From contig CAIIXF020000003.1 of the NCBI GenBank assembly GCA_903813345.2, positions 32,861,151 to 32,925,150 on the forward strand: a stretch of 64,000 nt of DNA, in the 5' to 3' direction. The notes under the pieces are model-generated. The model saw only the letters and a list, made by a program, of their open reading frames with translations, did not search any database and was not told where the DNA came from. The stretch is from Owenia fusiformis (taxonomy: Eukaryota > Annelida > Polychaeta > Sabellida > Oweniidae). Position numbers and translations under genes: made by a program. Below, piece after piece: positions 28,201-43,200 of this stretch. Positions within the stretch are counted from its first letter, which is position 1. Each line of letters starts with the position of its first letter.

Positions 28201-31200
28201 ATTTATCTACATAATCGTCAATTCCCGAATCGAACACATCACTGCTTGAGCTATTCCTTCTGCTTCTTGACGTTCTAAATCCATTTGTTATATCACTTTC
28301 AATTTTCCGTGCATGATATCCATCGCTCGTTTCGGTGTTACTATATGTCCTCGTTTTAGTTCCACGGTAATTTCCATTAAGATATTCTGCTGCTCGATCA
28401 CAGGATGATTTCAGACTTCGGTTCACCGACCGAGCCTCGTCGGAATTTGAAAAACTGTTCCTCCGACTATGCATATTACCCAGAGTGCAATTGTCAATTT
28501 TTATTATTGTTCCTCTCCGAGAGTATAAGCTCGCTGATTTTGTGTCAGTCTCTCATATGGCGTTTCTGGTATTATAATGTGACCTTGAGCTAGGACCTGA
28601 CAAGTATGATGTATCACATTAATTCATTTCATCCATTTATATGTTGCTTTTTTATTTCTAATCTACTGCAATCTGCATTCACCCAGTAGAAAATTCCTAT
28701 GCTAATGCTCATATTTCTCTATTATATTCATTCCAATTTCAATTTGACTTCATTTTTCAACATTGAATTTTGGATCAACCTTGAGTCCATAAACCTAGAT
28801 ATTCCCTATCATAGCATGTGTTTTCAGAAAACAGTCTAATGCCAGGTGTTGGATTCATAGGGATCATGGGAACTAAAGAAGATGCCAGTATTATCATCAT
28901 GAAACCACATTTTAAACTAACATCAACATGAAAAAAATAGCACGATGTGGCAAGATATTGCAAATAGTTACAAAACCAAGATTATGTTTAAAGATTGACA
29001 AGATAAACATTATGCCAGTATTATTATATGATGAAACCACATTTTATTCCAGGCCTTTACATGGTCTGGTAACTTTTTGCAAATGATTACAAAAAAAAAT
29101 TTTATGTTTAAAGATTGACAAGATAAACTTAATGCTTTATGTCTCACCCTGCAGCATTATCTCCTATTTACATGGCTGTTTTAGATTATGATTTTGATGT
29201 AAAAATTATAGTCTATCTGACATGAATACGATGCTTTCCCATCTCTAACCCCTCCCCTTCTCCAAACGTAATACCTCAATGCAATAGAAGCAGTTGTAAC
29301 TCTCTTATAAGGTAATAAATATTGAAAAGTATTTAATACTAAATGTTTACTAAGTTCCTGCTTTTAATTCATGTTTTTGCGAATCCTGTAAGTAATGTTT
29401 ACTACGATTATTATACTGGAATGAATTTCAATATGGAACAAACATTGGTGTTTTTAGGTTTGTATTTTTATTGAAACCTTAGCAACCATGAAAGGGTGCA
29501 TTTATCATTGAAGATTTCAGGATAAGTGAGGGGTAAACTATCCTACATTTAGTCTATCATTAGGACCAGATGTCTAAAAACATGACTTCAGTTTGGGGTT
29601 TCTCCCAAAACATTCAAAATCTTCCTGTCTACACACCTGATGTTTGTATCAATTCAATATATCCTTGATGCCTAATGTTTGTCACCTGATCATTACTGAC
29701 CAATCAGAACTCTGGATCATTAATCTGGAGTCAGTGAATCATGGGATTGATTTGGCATTTCCTGTTTCACCTGTTCGGGATTTATCTTTTGGGATTTTAT
29801 TTCAGTTTCCAATTTCCATTAATCTAAAAAGTGATTGGAACTCCTACAGAAAATCCCAGTTAGCCCAAAACACAAATGAGTGAAGATTATCTTATTACAT
29901 GTACATGTACTAAAAAATAAGAAACAAAAAAAAATAGAAACAATAACTATTTGAAGAATTGAGAATATGATAAATGTAACAATAATATCATTTTAAATAA
30001 GACAATCTAAGATTAAGAAAACACATGATTTTTTCACGATGAAAACATAAAATCAGTGAAACTATTTTTCTAATTAAATCTAATTAATCTTAATCTTGCA
30101 GTAAATGAGCTAAATGAGGGGTTGCAAGGGGGTGCATTAATTAGTAGGCATAAAAATGTGATAAATATTTGTTAATGGATTCCCAACTACAAACCTGCAT
30201 ATTTCACAGAATATAATTAGAAGGAGGAGCCATATGCTCTGCTTAAATCATATTCAATGACATGATACACATACAACAGCTCATCTCCTGATGTTGGGCT
30301 TTTTGACTTTATGTTTGAGATGGTTTGTGACCTGCCATTTGCTTTTTTCTGTAAAAGGTTCTGATTTTGATCTATTTAAATTGCCTTACATTGATAGAAA
30401 TCTATTTCCCTTTAAACCATGAATCAGACATGCTATCTACCCATTTAACCATAATACTTGTCCATTTAGCAGTCACTCTGTGAAAACTTGCCCCTAAAAT
30501 TCACATAACTTAACTGCTTTGGTCTTAACATGATATTGACATGATTCTAAAACTGTTTTATTATGCTTATTGTACAGCCAAAATCGTGACATATTTCAGT
30601 CTCAGTTTTAGATTTTCAAATCTGAGTTAAGATTAACTTGTACTTTATACATATGCTATAGAGTACTTTTTTAATAAACCTTCGATTTCATTATCTGAGC
30701 AAGAATTTAATGTTAAGGATTTAAGCCCAGGGCTCAGTGAATTGTGGGTGATTCTCGTCAAGAATGTCTTGAATGAATAAGGGGATGCATATTATTTGAA
30801 AAAGTGTGTTCTCATCGGTTGGAATTTGATATATCATCATCAGGGCCTAGCTATATAGGAATCAGCTATCTATTTGATGAACACTGATATCCCATATTTA
30901 TGGCGATTAATCACTGTGCAATGAAATCTAAATTGATAGAAGAGAAAACAAAGGACCTTATATTTCCCAAAACTCAATATTTCAACAATCCCAGTATTTC
31001 TAAAAAATCGTGAAAATGGTATTTACTTATCAAAATGTCACAACTTGCAAATCATTACAAGTGATATGATTGATATCTACAGACGGCAACTGCCAATTGT
31101 AAAAAAAAATTGATGATATATTAATATATATATATCACAACTTGCTGACATGAAATAAAAATAAGTCCTCTATTTTTTAACATGTATCGAGTCTCTCAAC

Positions 31201-34200
31201 ACCCCTAAGCCCCCTCCCCCTACATACTCCACTCCATAGTTGAAGAATTGAGGGCTGCTGGGGTAGAAAAACAAGGGTCTGATGCAAGACTACATTGGAT
31301 CTACATGTACTTATACTATTGATACATTTGATTTCCATTTATTCCTAAATTCTTTCAATATTGTACTGAACTTTATGGGAACACATGGACCACCATGGCT
31401 TTATCTAATTATTATATAATCAGTCAAGGTTAATTAATTAATTATATATTTTTGGACAGAATTACATGCTTGATCATATCTGATAGTTGTTACATAGAAC
31501 ACTAATTATACTATCCCATACTCATATCCTCTAAACACAAGCAACGAACCTCAAACATTTCTTCCTGTTTAAATAGATAGAAGCCCCAAGTCTTTTTTAT
31601 CCTTTGTTTTTAAGACTTTTAAATGAAATAAGGTTTACATCATACAATACTTTTAAAGTTTTCAGTCAGAGTATGACTGGTATAATAGAAAGCTTCAACA
31701 TGTTTGCCTAAAACTAATTCTGTCTGATCCCTGAAACTGATACACCTCAGGGATAAGTGATCTGGCTTAAAATAAGATTTAGGATGGAACACGCGAAAAC
31801 AAAAAAACAGCCAATGAAATTTGAAGACATGAATTATTCTTTTCTTATCTCATAATATATTTAATACTTTACGAAAAGCATAATATGAAACCCAGTTATA
31901 AATAAATATAAAAAATATCAAAGCATTATTAATACATTATTGATCTGCAATAAGGCCCGCCACTATGACGTCACATACTGCTCAGGTCGATATAGTAAAA
32001 TAAATGCCTTCTAAACGAGCAATAATACCCCTAGACCAGGCCTGGTAAGGTAGTAATAAAGTGAGATAGGACAATACTCTTCTTATAAGGTGATAAATAT
32101 TATTATTGTTGAAATCATATGTACAAATGCCCAAATATGTTTACAAACTTGAAAACTAACCCCAACACACTTTCCTTCAATGTAATAACACTTTTAAAAT
32201 AACAAATTACTTTTGATCCAAAATTCAAATATTAAAAGCACCTGTTTGCTCTTAAAATAAACAATTTTTCAGCTACTTTTTCTTCTTTTTACATCTCCAA
32301 CTTTTTCTGCGTAATGTCACATAATCTTCAGTATTCCTGTATATGATAATCCATTTTATGTGCTGCTTGTAATCCAATGATTATAATCTTTCGCAGTTTC
32401 CTCAATTTGTTTTTAAGTTCCTGACTATTGTTACTTCTTCAAAGGATGGCAATGGTCTCTCAATTTGACTTGTTGTGGTTAAAGCAGTTTCATGCCACCA
32501 GTTTCATTAATTGCTTTCAAAGTCAAACTTTGCACGTCATTGGTTAATTTTCATATTTTTTATCCAAAAACTAAACATGCTTCTTTTACTTGTGAGTGGA
32601 ACTTTTGCTTTTGCCAAATTCTAAATACTGTATGCTGAAACATGGCTCAGGTAATTTAACCCTTCACCTCCCACGAGTGCCTGTCTGATTTGTTCCATAT
32701 TAGAAACCATGATCTAATTAATGACTGTCCCATAGGGAGGCAGGTATGCAATCAAGATCCTTTTACATTTACATTTTCCCATGTTTTATTCCCTTTCCTA
32801 AATCAGTATGATATTCCCAGCATTTTTGAATCTCAATTTGGCTATTTCTAGGTTAAAGAATTAACATGTGATATTTGCAATGCATCCTGGGAAATAACCT
32901 TCCTCATATAGTGTGTACTGCACCAGTGGGTTTGATACATTTTACATGGGATACACCTGTAGGATGAAAACTTGTTAATGAATGTGTTCCTGAAACAAAC
33001 TTCCTGAGGGCCCCCAAGGAGCTAAAAATTCTAGGGGCCCAAGGGATTAAACCTTTTTGAGGGTCCTCAAGGGGTTAAATATTCTGAGGGGCTCTAAGGG
33101 GTTAAAACTTTCTGATGGCTCCAAAGTAGTTATACACTTTTGATGTGACAGGTGACAAAAATAATTTCAGAAACAGCACATAATGCTCTGTAGAGTCATA
33201 TTATAAACAAAGAAACTGACATTTTGGCATTAAAGGTGACAGCATTGATCAACAAACAAATGGTTGCTATCTGTTTATATAAACAATGGCTGACAAATGT
33301 AGTAATTTGACAAACTGACAAATAACAAATAAACGTTAACTAATGAAATTGATAAAAATAAATGCAAGAGCCAATACCAGTTCCACTTAACACTTAGGGA
33401 ACTAATTGTAACAAAATTTAAGAATCGAAATATGTGAGATCAAAAACAAGTGATAACAAAAAATAAAATGGGCAAATGGCCCAAAATAAATGGAAGGCCT
33501 AAGATCTGGAGATAAAGCAGACAGGGACAAAGTAATCTTAAACAAAAAGTGAGAAAGAAAAAAAAACATTATTGAATCTCCAACCCCATGATGAATTATA
33601 ATAATCCAGTTTTTATTTATGAAACCATGTTTGTTTGCAACTTTGCACTAGTTTAACTTCATAAGATTATACCAGGTAAGAGGCTTTGAAAATGAAAAAA
33701 TAGACCACTTTTTCCATGACTGAACCTTCTTGTAACATGATTGGTCCATTTATCCTGTATTTTCTACCATGTGAATCTCTAAACTCAACAGTCAAATCAC
33801 AGTAATGACATCTGAATCGTCATTTTCTCATAAAATCCAGAAAATGATGTTCCTTTCATATTAAATCATCTGACTTCATCTCAATAGTGACAGCCAAATG
33901 ATAACATTTTACGCTACTCATCTTCAATATAGAAAAAAAAAATATTAGACAGAGACATCTTTTAAAAGAAATAGTATCTATTTTCAAAAACTGATATTTC
34001 ATGTGAACTAATATTTTAATCTGAGTTTCCAAGCTTCTCTTTCACTCAACACAATCGTTGATACTACAAAAGGGAAAATGGATGTGACAGGTGATGTAAT
34101 ATAGTTTGTGTTAAGTACTATGTGACACTACAAAGGTCACTACATAACACTACCCCAATCACACTACTGCACACTACAAGGGTCCATTATCAGTAGCTAC

Positions 34201-37200
34201 GTATACTATGGGTGAACAATCTGCTGTATTCTTCCTTTAATGGCACATGTGGCTCCCTCTATAAGGAGATGTATTTTTGATGTGTTCTCATATGTCAAAA
34301 TTTGAGGTTTTTAACATGGGAGTTCATGGCAGATTGAAACAAGCGAGTGAATGCAAAAGCTAACCACGTGAGCTCACAAGACATTAACATGCAAAATGTT
34401 ACCACCTGCCATTTGTTAGAGTCTGACTGCTGTTACAGATACTGAATGCCGAACACCATCCACAAAAACTCGCAAAATGGACATTCCCGTGATTTCTGCA
34501 GCTAAGCATATTTGTCCTTAAAGCCATGTTATTGAAAAATAGCAAGCCACAGGTTTAAATCCAGTGGAATGATCCCGATTGCGCAAATGTATAAAAAAAG
34601 AACATCCTAACCTCTAAACTGCTACTCCTTTGTTTGTCCTGTAGGAGTTTTATTGATTGTAGGTGGTTGCTTATCTCTGTGTCCTTCATTGTCATCTCGT
34701 TATGTAATTCTGTAATCTCCGTCTGAAGTTGTGAGATTTTTGAGTCACGACTTCTAACCTGGAAAAAAGGATATGTATTTGATTATTTGACTGAAAGGTA
34801 GTTTAAACATATGAAAAATAAAAATATTAACATTATTAAGTCTACATGACGTTGATAAAATCACAAATCTTGTCAACGCATATTTTTTCGGAATTCAAAG
34901 TATACAAAAACAAAAATCAAGAATTACAGGTGTTTTTCATGGTTTTCAATGTGTTTCAGAGCCATTTTTATTCCTCCAGAAGTGTTTCTTGTCAGGAATT
35001 ACTTGCTTAGATCTCAATAGGATTTGTTTTGTTACTATCAAGTTACAATCCTATAACAATGACGCACGATACTTCACACGCACGATATTTCAGCAGGAAA
35101 ACAGTTTGAGGACATTCTATTTCTAAATGCTTTTTAATCTCCAGAGCATTGTCATAAACAGATTAGTCCTTGAGTTTTATTTTATAAAATCTGTTATTTC
35201 AGATATGCTGGCATTCATCTAATGATATTGTACGTCATTTAACAGGTTATTTCAGGAGAGTCCAGTGGCATAAGTTCTGAAAGGCCAACGTGATTAAATT
35301 CTATGTTGAGTGTTGAGATTTTTTGATGTAGGATAGTTTGCTTATTGTGTTGAACAAATCAAAAAATATCTATTCCCATGGTGTTTAACAGAACGAGGTC
35401 TCAGTCCATCATTCTTTTCTGTGACAACATTATATCCATGGTTACAACTGATTGGGAACTCTCAATTTTGCAAAGTTTCCATCAATGACCCCCTGACCAT
35501 GAACATGGAGTATTCATTAAACAAATTATTTAATTACTCTGGCCCATTACACTGTGATACAGTTGTATAATGTGAACACAACAATGATGACTGCAATCTG
35601 GCATATGTGGTAAATTGTGGTTACATAACAAAGTTACAACAATTAATTAATTCAACCTATATATAAACAAAAGTTCATATTTGTGGCCTTTGATATTGAT
35701 TTCATGTACATGATGAACTAAACCAGAACAGGCTAGCGTAATCATCTACACTCCCCTGTTTTGTCAAGAATTAAATAAAGTCTTTTGAACAATATGATAT
35801 ATAATGGGGTTGAAATGTGGGGGAAAGGGCAAACGTGGGGGGAAATGGATCAGATACAGGGGAGATAAAGAAGACCTAAACCAAAATAAAAACAAGCTAC
35901 AACTCCTTGAGACCACCCCCCACCCATGCACACCTCCCAACAAGGGAGTAAAGCAGTTAAGAGGTGGGGGGGGGGGTCCATAAACTTGAAGCAAGACTAC
36001 AATGTGATTTGATAAGCTTCTTACCTCAACTTGCAGATCGGAAGCTTTCTGTTGGTGTTGCTGTACTTCACCCTTCAACTTCATAATATTAAATTCTTTA
36101 TCAGAAAGTTTCGCGGAAGTGTTCAGCTCTTTGCCATGTATGGAATGTAAAGTGCTCGTCACTGATTCAAGCACTATGTCTCTGCCAGCAAGCTAAATAC
36201 AATAAATAAGTTAAATACAATAAACAAGGTAAGTTCAATAAATAAGCTAAATACAATAAATAAGGTAAATATAATACAGAAAAAGTAATACAACTTAATG
36301 TGAGTATATAAAGGTAACCATACACCAATCAGAGCTAATGGGACCCTAATTGAGTCATAGAGTAAAATGTTTTGACCAGGCAACATTGTTCAAGACCAGA
36401 CTTTTCCTCAGAATTTTTTATCAAACCTCACAAGTGGCAACAATTCAAAATTAGATTTATTAAAAAGTGAACTGCAATAAACACCAATACTCGTATAATA
36501 TTACTATTAATAAAATAGTGACTTATGAACCACAGGTGGCAATTATAACAATGACGTCAATGCCTGCAATTACAACAATGACGTCAATGCCTCAGTTACT
36601 TCCAGTTAATTAAACACTCTTGATGTCATTTCATTGCAGTGTTTCTTTGACTTCCTATCATGATACACGATTGACTTGACTGGCTTGTCATAAATGCAAG
36701 TCTATAATAAAATCATCATCGATAAAAATCGAATAATTTAACAAACTCAAATAATTTGCTCCAGTATCAAGAACTTCGTAACGTTACCTTGCAAAAGTCC
36801 TGGGGCAAAAGTATCCTTTTTTCTATTTGAACTTTCATAGTCTTGCATCACTCCCTGCATTAGCCCTAAGCATTCTCTTTAAAAGCATGTTGATTTGAGA
36901 AAAATATAGTGGGAATGATGTAGTCAGTGAAATTTTTGTGAATATATAAACATTCTCTTACCTCATCTAGTACACTCTGGTGCTCATTGCGAACTTTCCG
37001 TAAATCTTTCTGCAAGTTTTCAATCATATCATCGCGGCTTTTTAAATGCTGTTTTAGTGTAACTACATGGTCTTCTAGAATATCTTCTGATGATTTTCTG
37101 GAATAAAACAAACAGAAATTCAGAACAAATGTTGCTTTAGAGTTCAAGATTTTTCAGAAAGAGAAGAAATGCATAATGCACATTCGTGGCCAGTCCCAGA

Positions 37201-40200
37201 GGCATTCAGATTAGATAGGTATTACTTTACAAATTGTCACCTATTGCAAAAAATCAAACATCAGTTTCGTTTCATTTCAAAAACTATCGGGAAAAGAGGA
37301 AACTTACGTTTTGGCAATTTCATCCCAACTCCCAAACACTTGTTCAAATGTGATACATCTTAGTTCTAAGTTATCAATCTGAAAAAACAATGCGCACAAA
37401 AATTAGAAAAATGATAGATTTTGTTAGACAATCAGACATACATAGCTACAACTGATAATTAATGATCAAAATATTAAAATATAAGAAAATAAATAGTCAT
37501 GGAGACATATTGTTGAGCAATGAGATGTTTATTAAAAAATATAGCAACAATATGATCAGACATAGATATCTGTGAATATATAATTAAAGAATTAAGAAAC
37601 CACTTTAGAAGTGAATCCTGACTTTCTGTGGTTTTGGAATTTTAAAAGAGTACTTACATCCCACTTCCCAGTAGTGCGTGCGTAGCTAATGACGTTAATA
37701 AGTGAGTTGATATCATGACGTAAATCTATATTCTCATCCCGTACCACCTGGTTATCTGCCGTGCTACGCTGGTATTGCGATTCTAATTCCTAAAAATTAG
37801 TCCAATTGAATTCATGATACCTTTCATTAAATGCTGAGTTCACGTTTAGAAAATCTTCCTGAATGAGTCGTTATATAATTGAGATGATGGCTCTCAAGCC
37901 ATCGTTTTGGACATATGGACACATTTTATTTGGCATATCCCCAGACCATACGTATATATTGTTTAATTCAAACATAACAAATTCATGTTGAATTATGTAT
38001 TCTTACGAATGTTAAAATATTCCGTTTCATGCCTGAATGTGAATTTATTTATCTATTCATTTATTAATTTATTTACAACTTTAAAATGAAATGAAATTGA
38101 GGCTTACTTTAAGTGAATTCTCAACTCTGGCTTTGTCTGTGGCGTAAGCTTTCATCTCACGTTCATAGTCTCGAGCCTTTGACATATATTCCTGAAACCA
38201 CACATTATGTAATTTTAAAACAATTTTAAGGTGTATTCATCCTTTAATTCTATAGATTCCTAAAACCATTATTTTGAAATATATAAACACAGGAATTAAC
38301 TAGGAGGGCATAAATGGAGATGTTACCATGGTATTATGATGCCATAATTGGTAAACATTTGCTTTGGTGGTACCATTGCTAAGGCATGGGTCCAAGAAGT
38401 GAATATGCAAATTTGGTCGAATGATCACCTCAACAAGGGACATAAAAAGCTCATGGTATGACAAGGCCTGGTTAGTAACTATGCCTAGGGGTTGCTAAGA
38501 TATATTCACCTTGTTATATTTTGTACTGTATGTACTATACTGTATTAGCATTTACGAAATATTATACAGTTCGGACTATATTTCAGGATAATCGTTGTAT
38601 ATTGAATTCTCATTCTTAAATCACATTCTTAAATACTAGTAACATCTATATTTGATCTGATGCATTCTTTTCTTTTAGATAAAATAAGATTATCAGGAAA
38701 AAATTGACATTTCACACTTTCCAATAATGGAATGAGCTGTTACAGCTAGCAGGCATCTTATGTAATTTTATAAGGAAATCTATAGAGTATTATAGATTAT
38801 TAATATAGGTGCTAATATAACAATAGTATAGCATTTATATTGACATATAGCATTTACTATATTGGAAGCAACGCTGAGGTGTCTGATATCTTTATTTGTC
38901 TAACTGGTCTTGGCATTATAGAGATATCATATCAACTAGGTTTATTTTAAATTAGACAATCACTGCATTGTGATAGTCTCATCTATCCGAAATATGGTCA
39001 ATTTTGATATCTAAATATCGTCTTTGTGTGTTTCTTTTTTCTTTTGAAGACTATTTTCTGATTTCTAATGTATACTGATTTCTACCATATACAGTCTAAA
39101 CACAGCCTAAGTAAATACATTATTGGCTTGTAAGACAAATCTTCATGTTTCTTCTCAATGTATATTTGTCTTCATGAGTTTGATTTGGGGAACATCTAAG
39201 ACAAGTAGACCTCAAATTGTTAGTCTTGGGGAACATAATCAAAATTCAAAAACATCAATATTGCACTCATACTTGAACAAGAGCAGTTTTGGAAAATTTT
39301 TAATTTATCTATACATCCATAAATCTATACATCAAATAAACCAACTAATAACTCCTAAAACAAGATTCACATTTGCTAAAACAGTGGCCCCATTACTAAT
39401 GAATCCCCTACCAGACTCTCTTAATTTTCAAGTCTTCACATAGATGTGCATATTTTATAGAAGGAAATGTTGCGATGCTCATGGGGTGCTATCAGATATT
39501 ATAACATACCTATGATGATGTATAGTGCAAAGTGTACACAAGACAGCGGGCCAATATAAGTTTTGAAAAGCCCGCGCCCGCCAACTTTCTGATTGGTCAA
39601 GGCGCTGACGTCATAACCAATCAATCGAAGATAAAACTGCGCGAGCAATTTTTCTAAACTCATTTCAATCATTTTCAAACCATTTGTTTGTCAATTCTAT
39701 AAGAAAACGGTACTCTCTGACCAGTCTACATCATCATAGGTATGTTATAAATCGTTTATGTCACTATCGTGGCACATATGCCCTCGGTTCTCAGAGATCA
39801 ATGTCCCTCCCAAGGTCGGGCCATATATCACTGAGACCTCGGGCATATATGCCACGATAGTGACATAACCTCTAATTATGTCATTCAATCGATTTAAATG
39901 AACGAATAACATTAGTTATAATAATACAAAAATGAAGCAAAAATGAAATATTGAGTGATCTATATTTTGATTGGACGCTTTTATAATAATATTCCTACCG
40001 ACTGCATTTCTATTGGTTCCTTCCATGTGACTTTCTTATTCATCGAAGCATTCAAACTCTTGTTTACACTCAGGATTCCCGTGATAGATGGAGCAGACAT
40101 CACTCGTGGTGATGTGATGTGCGACGAAGTAATATGTGATGGAGTGACATCTATAGTTGAAGACTGTTCAGGCACGACTGATCGTGATTTCGTTATTGCT

Positions 40201-43200
40201 TTTGATTTGTACGATTGAATTTTATCGTTATATGGTTTATATCTTGCACTAGGCATGGTACCTCCATTATTCTCTTTGACATTATCCAATTCAGAATATT
40301 TAGAATTTTTCAGTGAATTTGAATTGTTGTTAGGATCATGTGAGTTGATGTCTTTTTTAGGTTGTTTTATTCGAGGAGAACTGCTGACTTGTTTACTTAT
40401 CTTAATTAATCGTTCATGAAGATCTAAATCAGAAAGTCGCATGACTTCATCCTTGCTTTGTAATATGTTTGGCGGATCCACAATGGATGGAGATCGAGTG
40501 GCCCCAACTGAACTTAGTTCTGTCTTTTCATAAGTCAATCTTTTAGTGATATTTCTATTCATTTTTTCATAATCTTTTAATTGTTTATTTTGTGTGTCCA
40601 ATTTCAATTTTGAACTGGGATTTACATTGATTTCAGACTTGGTATGTTTTTCTTGTAATTTTCCCAATCCGTAATTCTTTGTTTTAGGAGTAGATGTTAA
40701 TGATAGATCCTTCAACTCCATTTTTTCATCAAGTAAAAAATCTCGAGTTGCTTATTGGCCAGAACTACATTATTATAGCAAACATACTGCCAACTTCATC
40801 TTTATTTAAACTTATCAAAGCAGTTATTCAATTTCTTCTTCTGTAAAAGTGTAAAATTCCTTCATGTTTTAATTCCAAAATATTCTTCATGCAAAATTGA
40901 TAAACACTGCTTCTTTTTTGAATAATCCAACAATTCAGATTTTATTAGCATTAATCCATTTTTGTATTCATGCAGGAAAAACGGAAATCTCTCAATTTAT
41001 CATACTTGACTCAACACGCCGTTAGTATTTCCCTCCTTATATACTTGACTCTTAAATTACACTAAGCGTGTAAGTGCTCTAATATTTAACCTGTATTTTG
41101 ATATACAATAACCAATATATGATCATGTACCCAGAGTTGTTAAGATTGTCAAAGACGTACAGGTTAAATCTTGAATTGATGTTTGCAAATCAGTACATTG
41201 GATTAGCACAGATTTATCAACAAATGACCCCTTGTTACATTTTCGATTCATTATACCTTGATTTAATAATTTTATAATTATGATCAAAATGTGCCAAACA
41301 TGTTACTCCTAAAGTGAAATTAATTTTGTGGAACTTGAAACCACAATGTTGTCATTTAGTATCACGATAAACGGGAAAAATGAAATGAAAGTAAAGATGA
41401 AAATATAACTTGAGGGTCCCTTTCTAGTTCAATGCATTTATTGCCCTTTATCGGATTGCTTACTTGGTATTGTCTGCAAATCAAATTCAATTTTGTTCAA
41501 TATTGACTTAATAATTGAAAGGTTTATAAGGTTTAAGCGCCAGATTTGAATAGAGTAGTAATGGCACTATGAAAACAAACCAACATTTTTACTCAATTCT
41601 CCAGGGACTTAAATTAAATAAATTAAAAAAGGCAAAAACTGACCACTTTTTAGTTTTGAATTGAAAAGCATTGAAAACTGCTAAAGGCTCATATTCATTT
41701 TCAGTTAAAACAGTTAAAGGATCATAAGTACAATACTTAGGATACTAAAAACAGAAAATATATTCATTCTTTATTCAAATGTTACACAAGTAAAACTGAT
41801 TTGAATAGTAACGTAGGTGCTTGGGTCACATGATGATTGAAATATTAAATGTAACATGAAAATTAACAGTGGGAAATGAAATTAATTCAAATTAATCTCC
41901 CTTCTAATATAACTCACATATTATGTGCTTATGTTAACAATGGAATTTCAAAGGTAAACATATATTTCCCAACTCCATTCCCTAAAATAACATCACAAAT
42001 ATTTGATGGCGGTGAAAGGGCAGGAAGTTCAGGAACCCATTAACTCGTTAACTTTAACTTGGAAACTTTCGGTGTTTTCTTACATAGAGTTGTTAACACT
42101 ACGACTTTTGAAGACAAATATTTGCTAATAGCCTACTGTGCTAACATTTGAGTGAAATTTAAAGTATTTTTCAGATTTGGGGAGACATCTATTATCAACA
42201 AATAAACCACATACCAGGGCATATGATTTTAACTGCATGTATATAAAATATATATGGATTAGATAGGTTATACTGCATGTACTGAAAGTAAACATGAATT
42301 TGCTGAAACTTGAAATTAGAAAAAAGTGAATTATACCTTGACAGCATTAGTTGTTTTTGCCAGTTTTGACTCCAGAAGACAGACTCGTTCGTTAGCCTCT
42401 TTTTCAAGTTCCTCGACAGTCTGTACGAGAACCTCATTTTGCTCACTTAGGTCATTGATATAAGACTGCAAGATACGCACACGCACCTACAAATACATAA
42501 AAAATAATAATTAATGCCATGGGAATTTCTACATAAATGCAGTCCCAGACTGAGAATTTCTGACATTTACCAATATGGAAAGTGGATAATGGTGTTTTTA
42601 AGGCAGAACCAGAGGTATAACCGGTGACAAAATTGAAAAAAATATTTACAACTGACTGTCTATAGATAATCTTAGAGAGGTTACTTTTTTTTAGAAATGA
42701 TTCTGCCTAAATTAACTGTTAAATTCTTCCAAGAATGATTAAATTCCACATATGCACTTGCAGTGTGGAAGCTGAGTTTTGGGTTATACTTGCCTGATAG
42801 GCAATTGGTATTGGGTTTATACTTGCCTTGCCATTTTTTAAGTTGCCAACATTTGGCAAGTGCAAATGTTTTTATACTTGCCATTGTAGCCTAATAACTC
42901 GCCATTGCGCATACATAGTATTATAATGAAATTAAACTGACTATAACTAACTATTGCATGAAATTCATAAAAATACTATATTTATAGTCATCATCATTAT
43001 CAATCATAGTATCTAATCAGCTTCATTTTCTACTAGTACTACATGTATTTGTTCAGGTTCTACTTCTTTTGCAAGAAGGTCATAAAAATACTACATTTAT
43101 AAGTCATCATCCTTATCCATTATTGTTATGATATTCTTCATATTGTCATTGACTTGTTTTTCACTCAGTTCATACTCATCATCATCACTTAGCGATAGCT

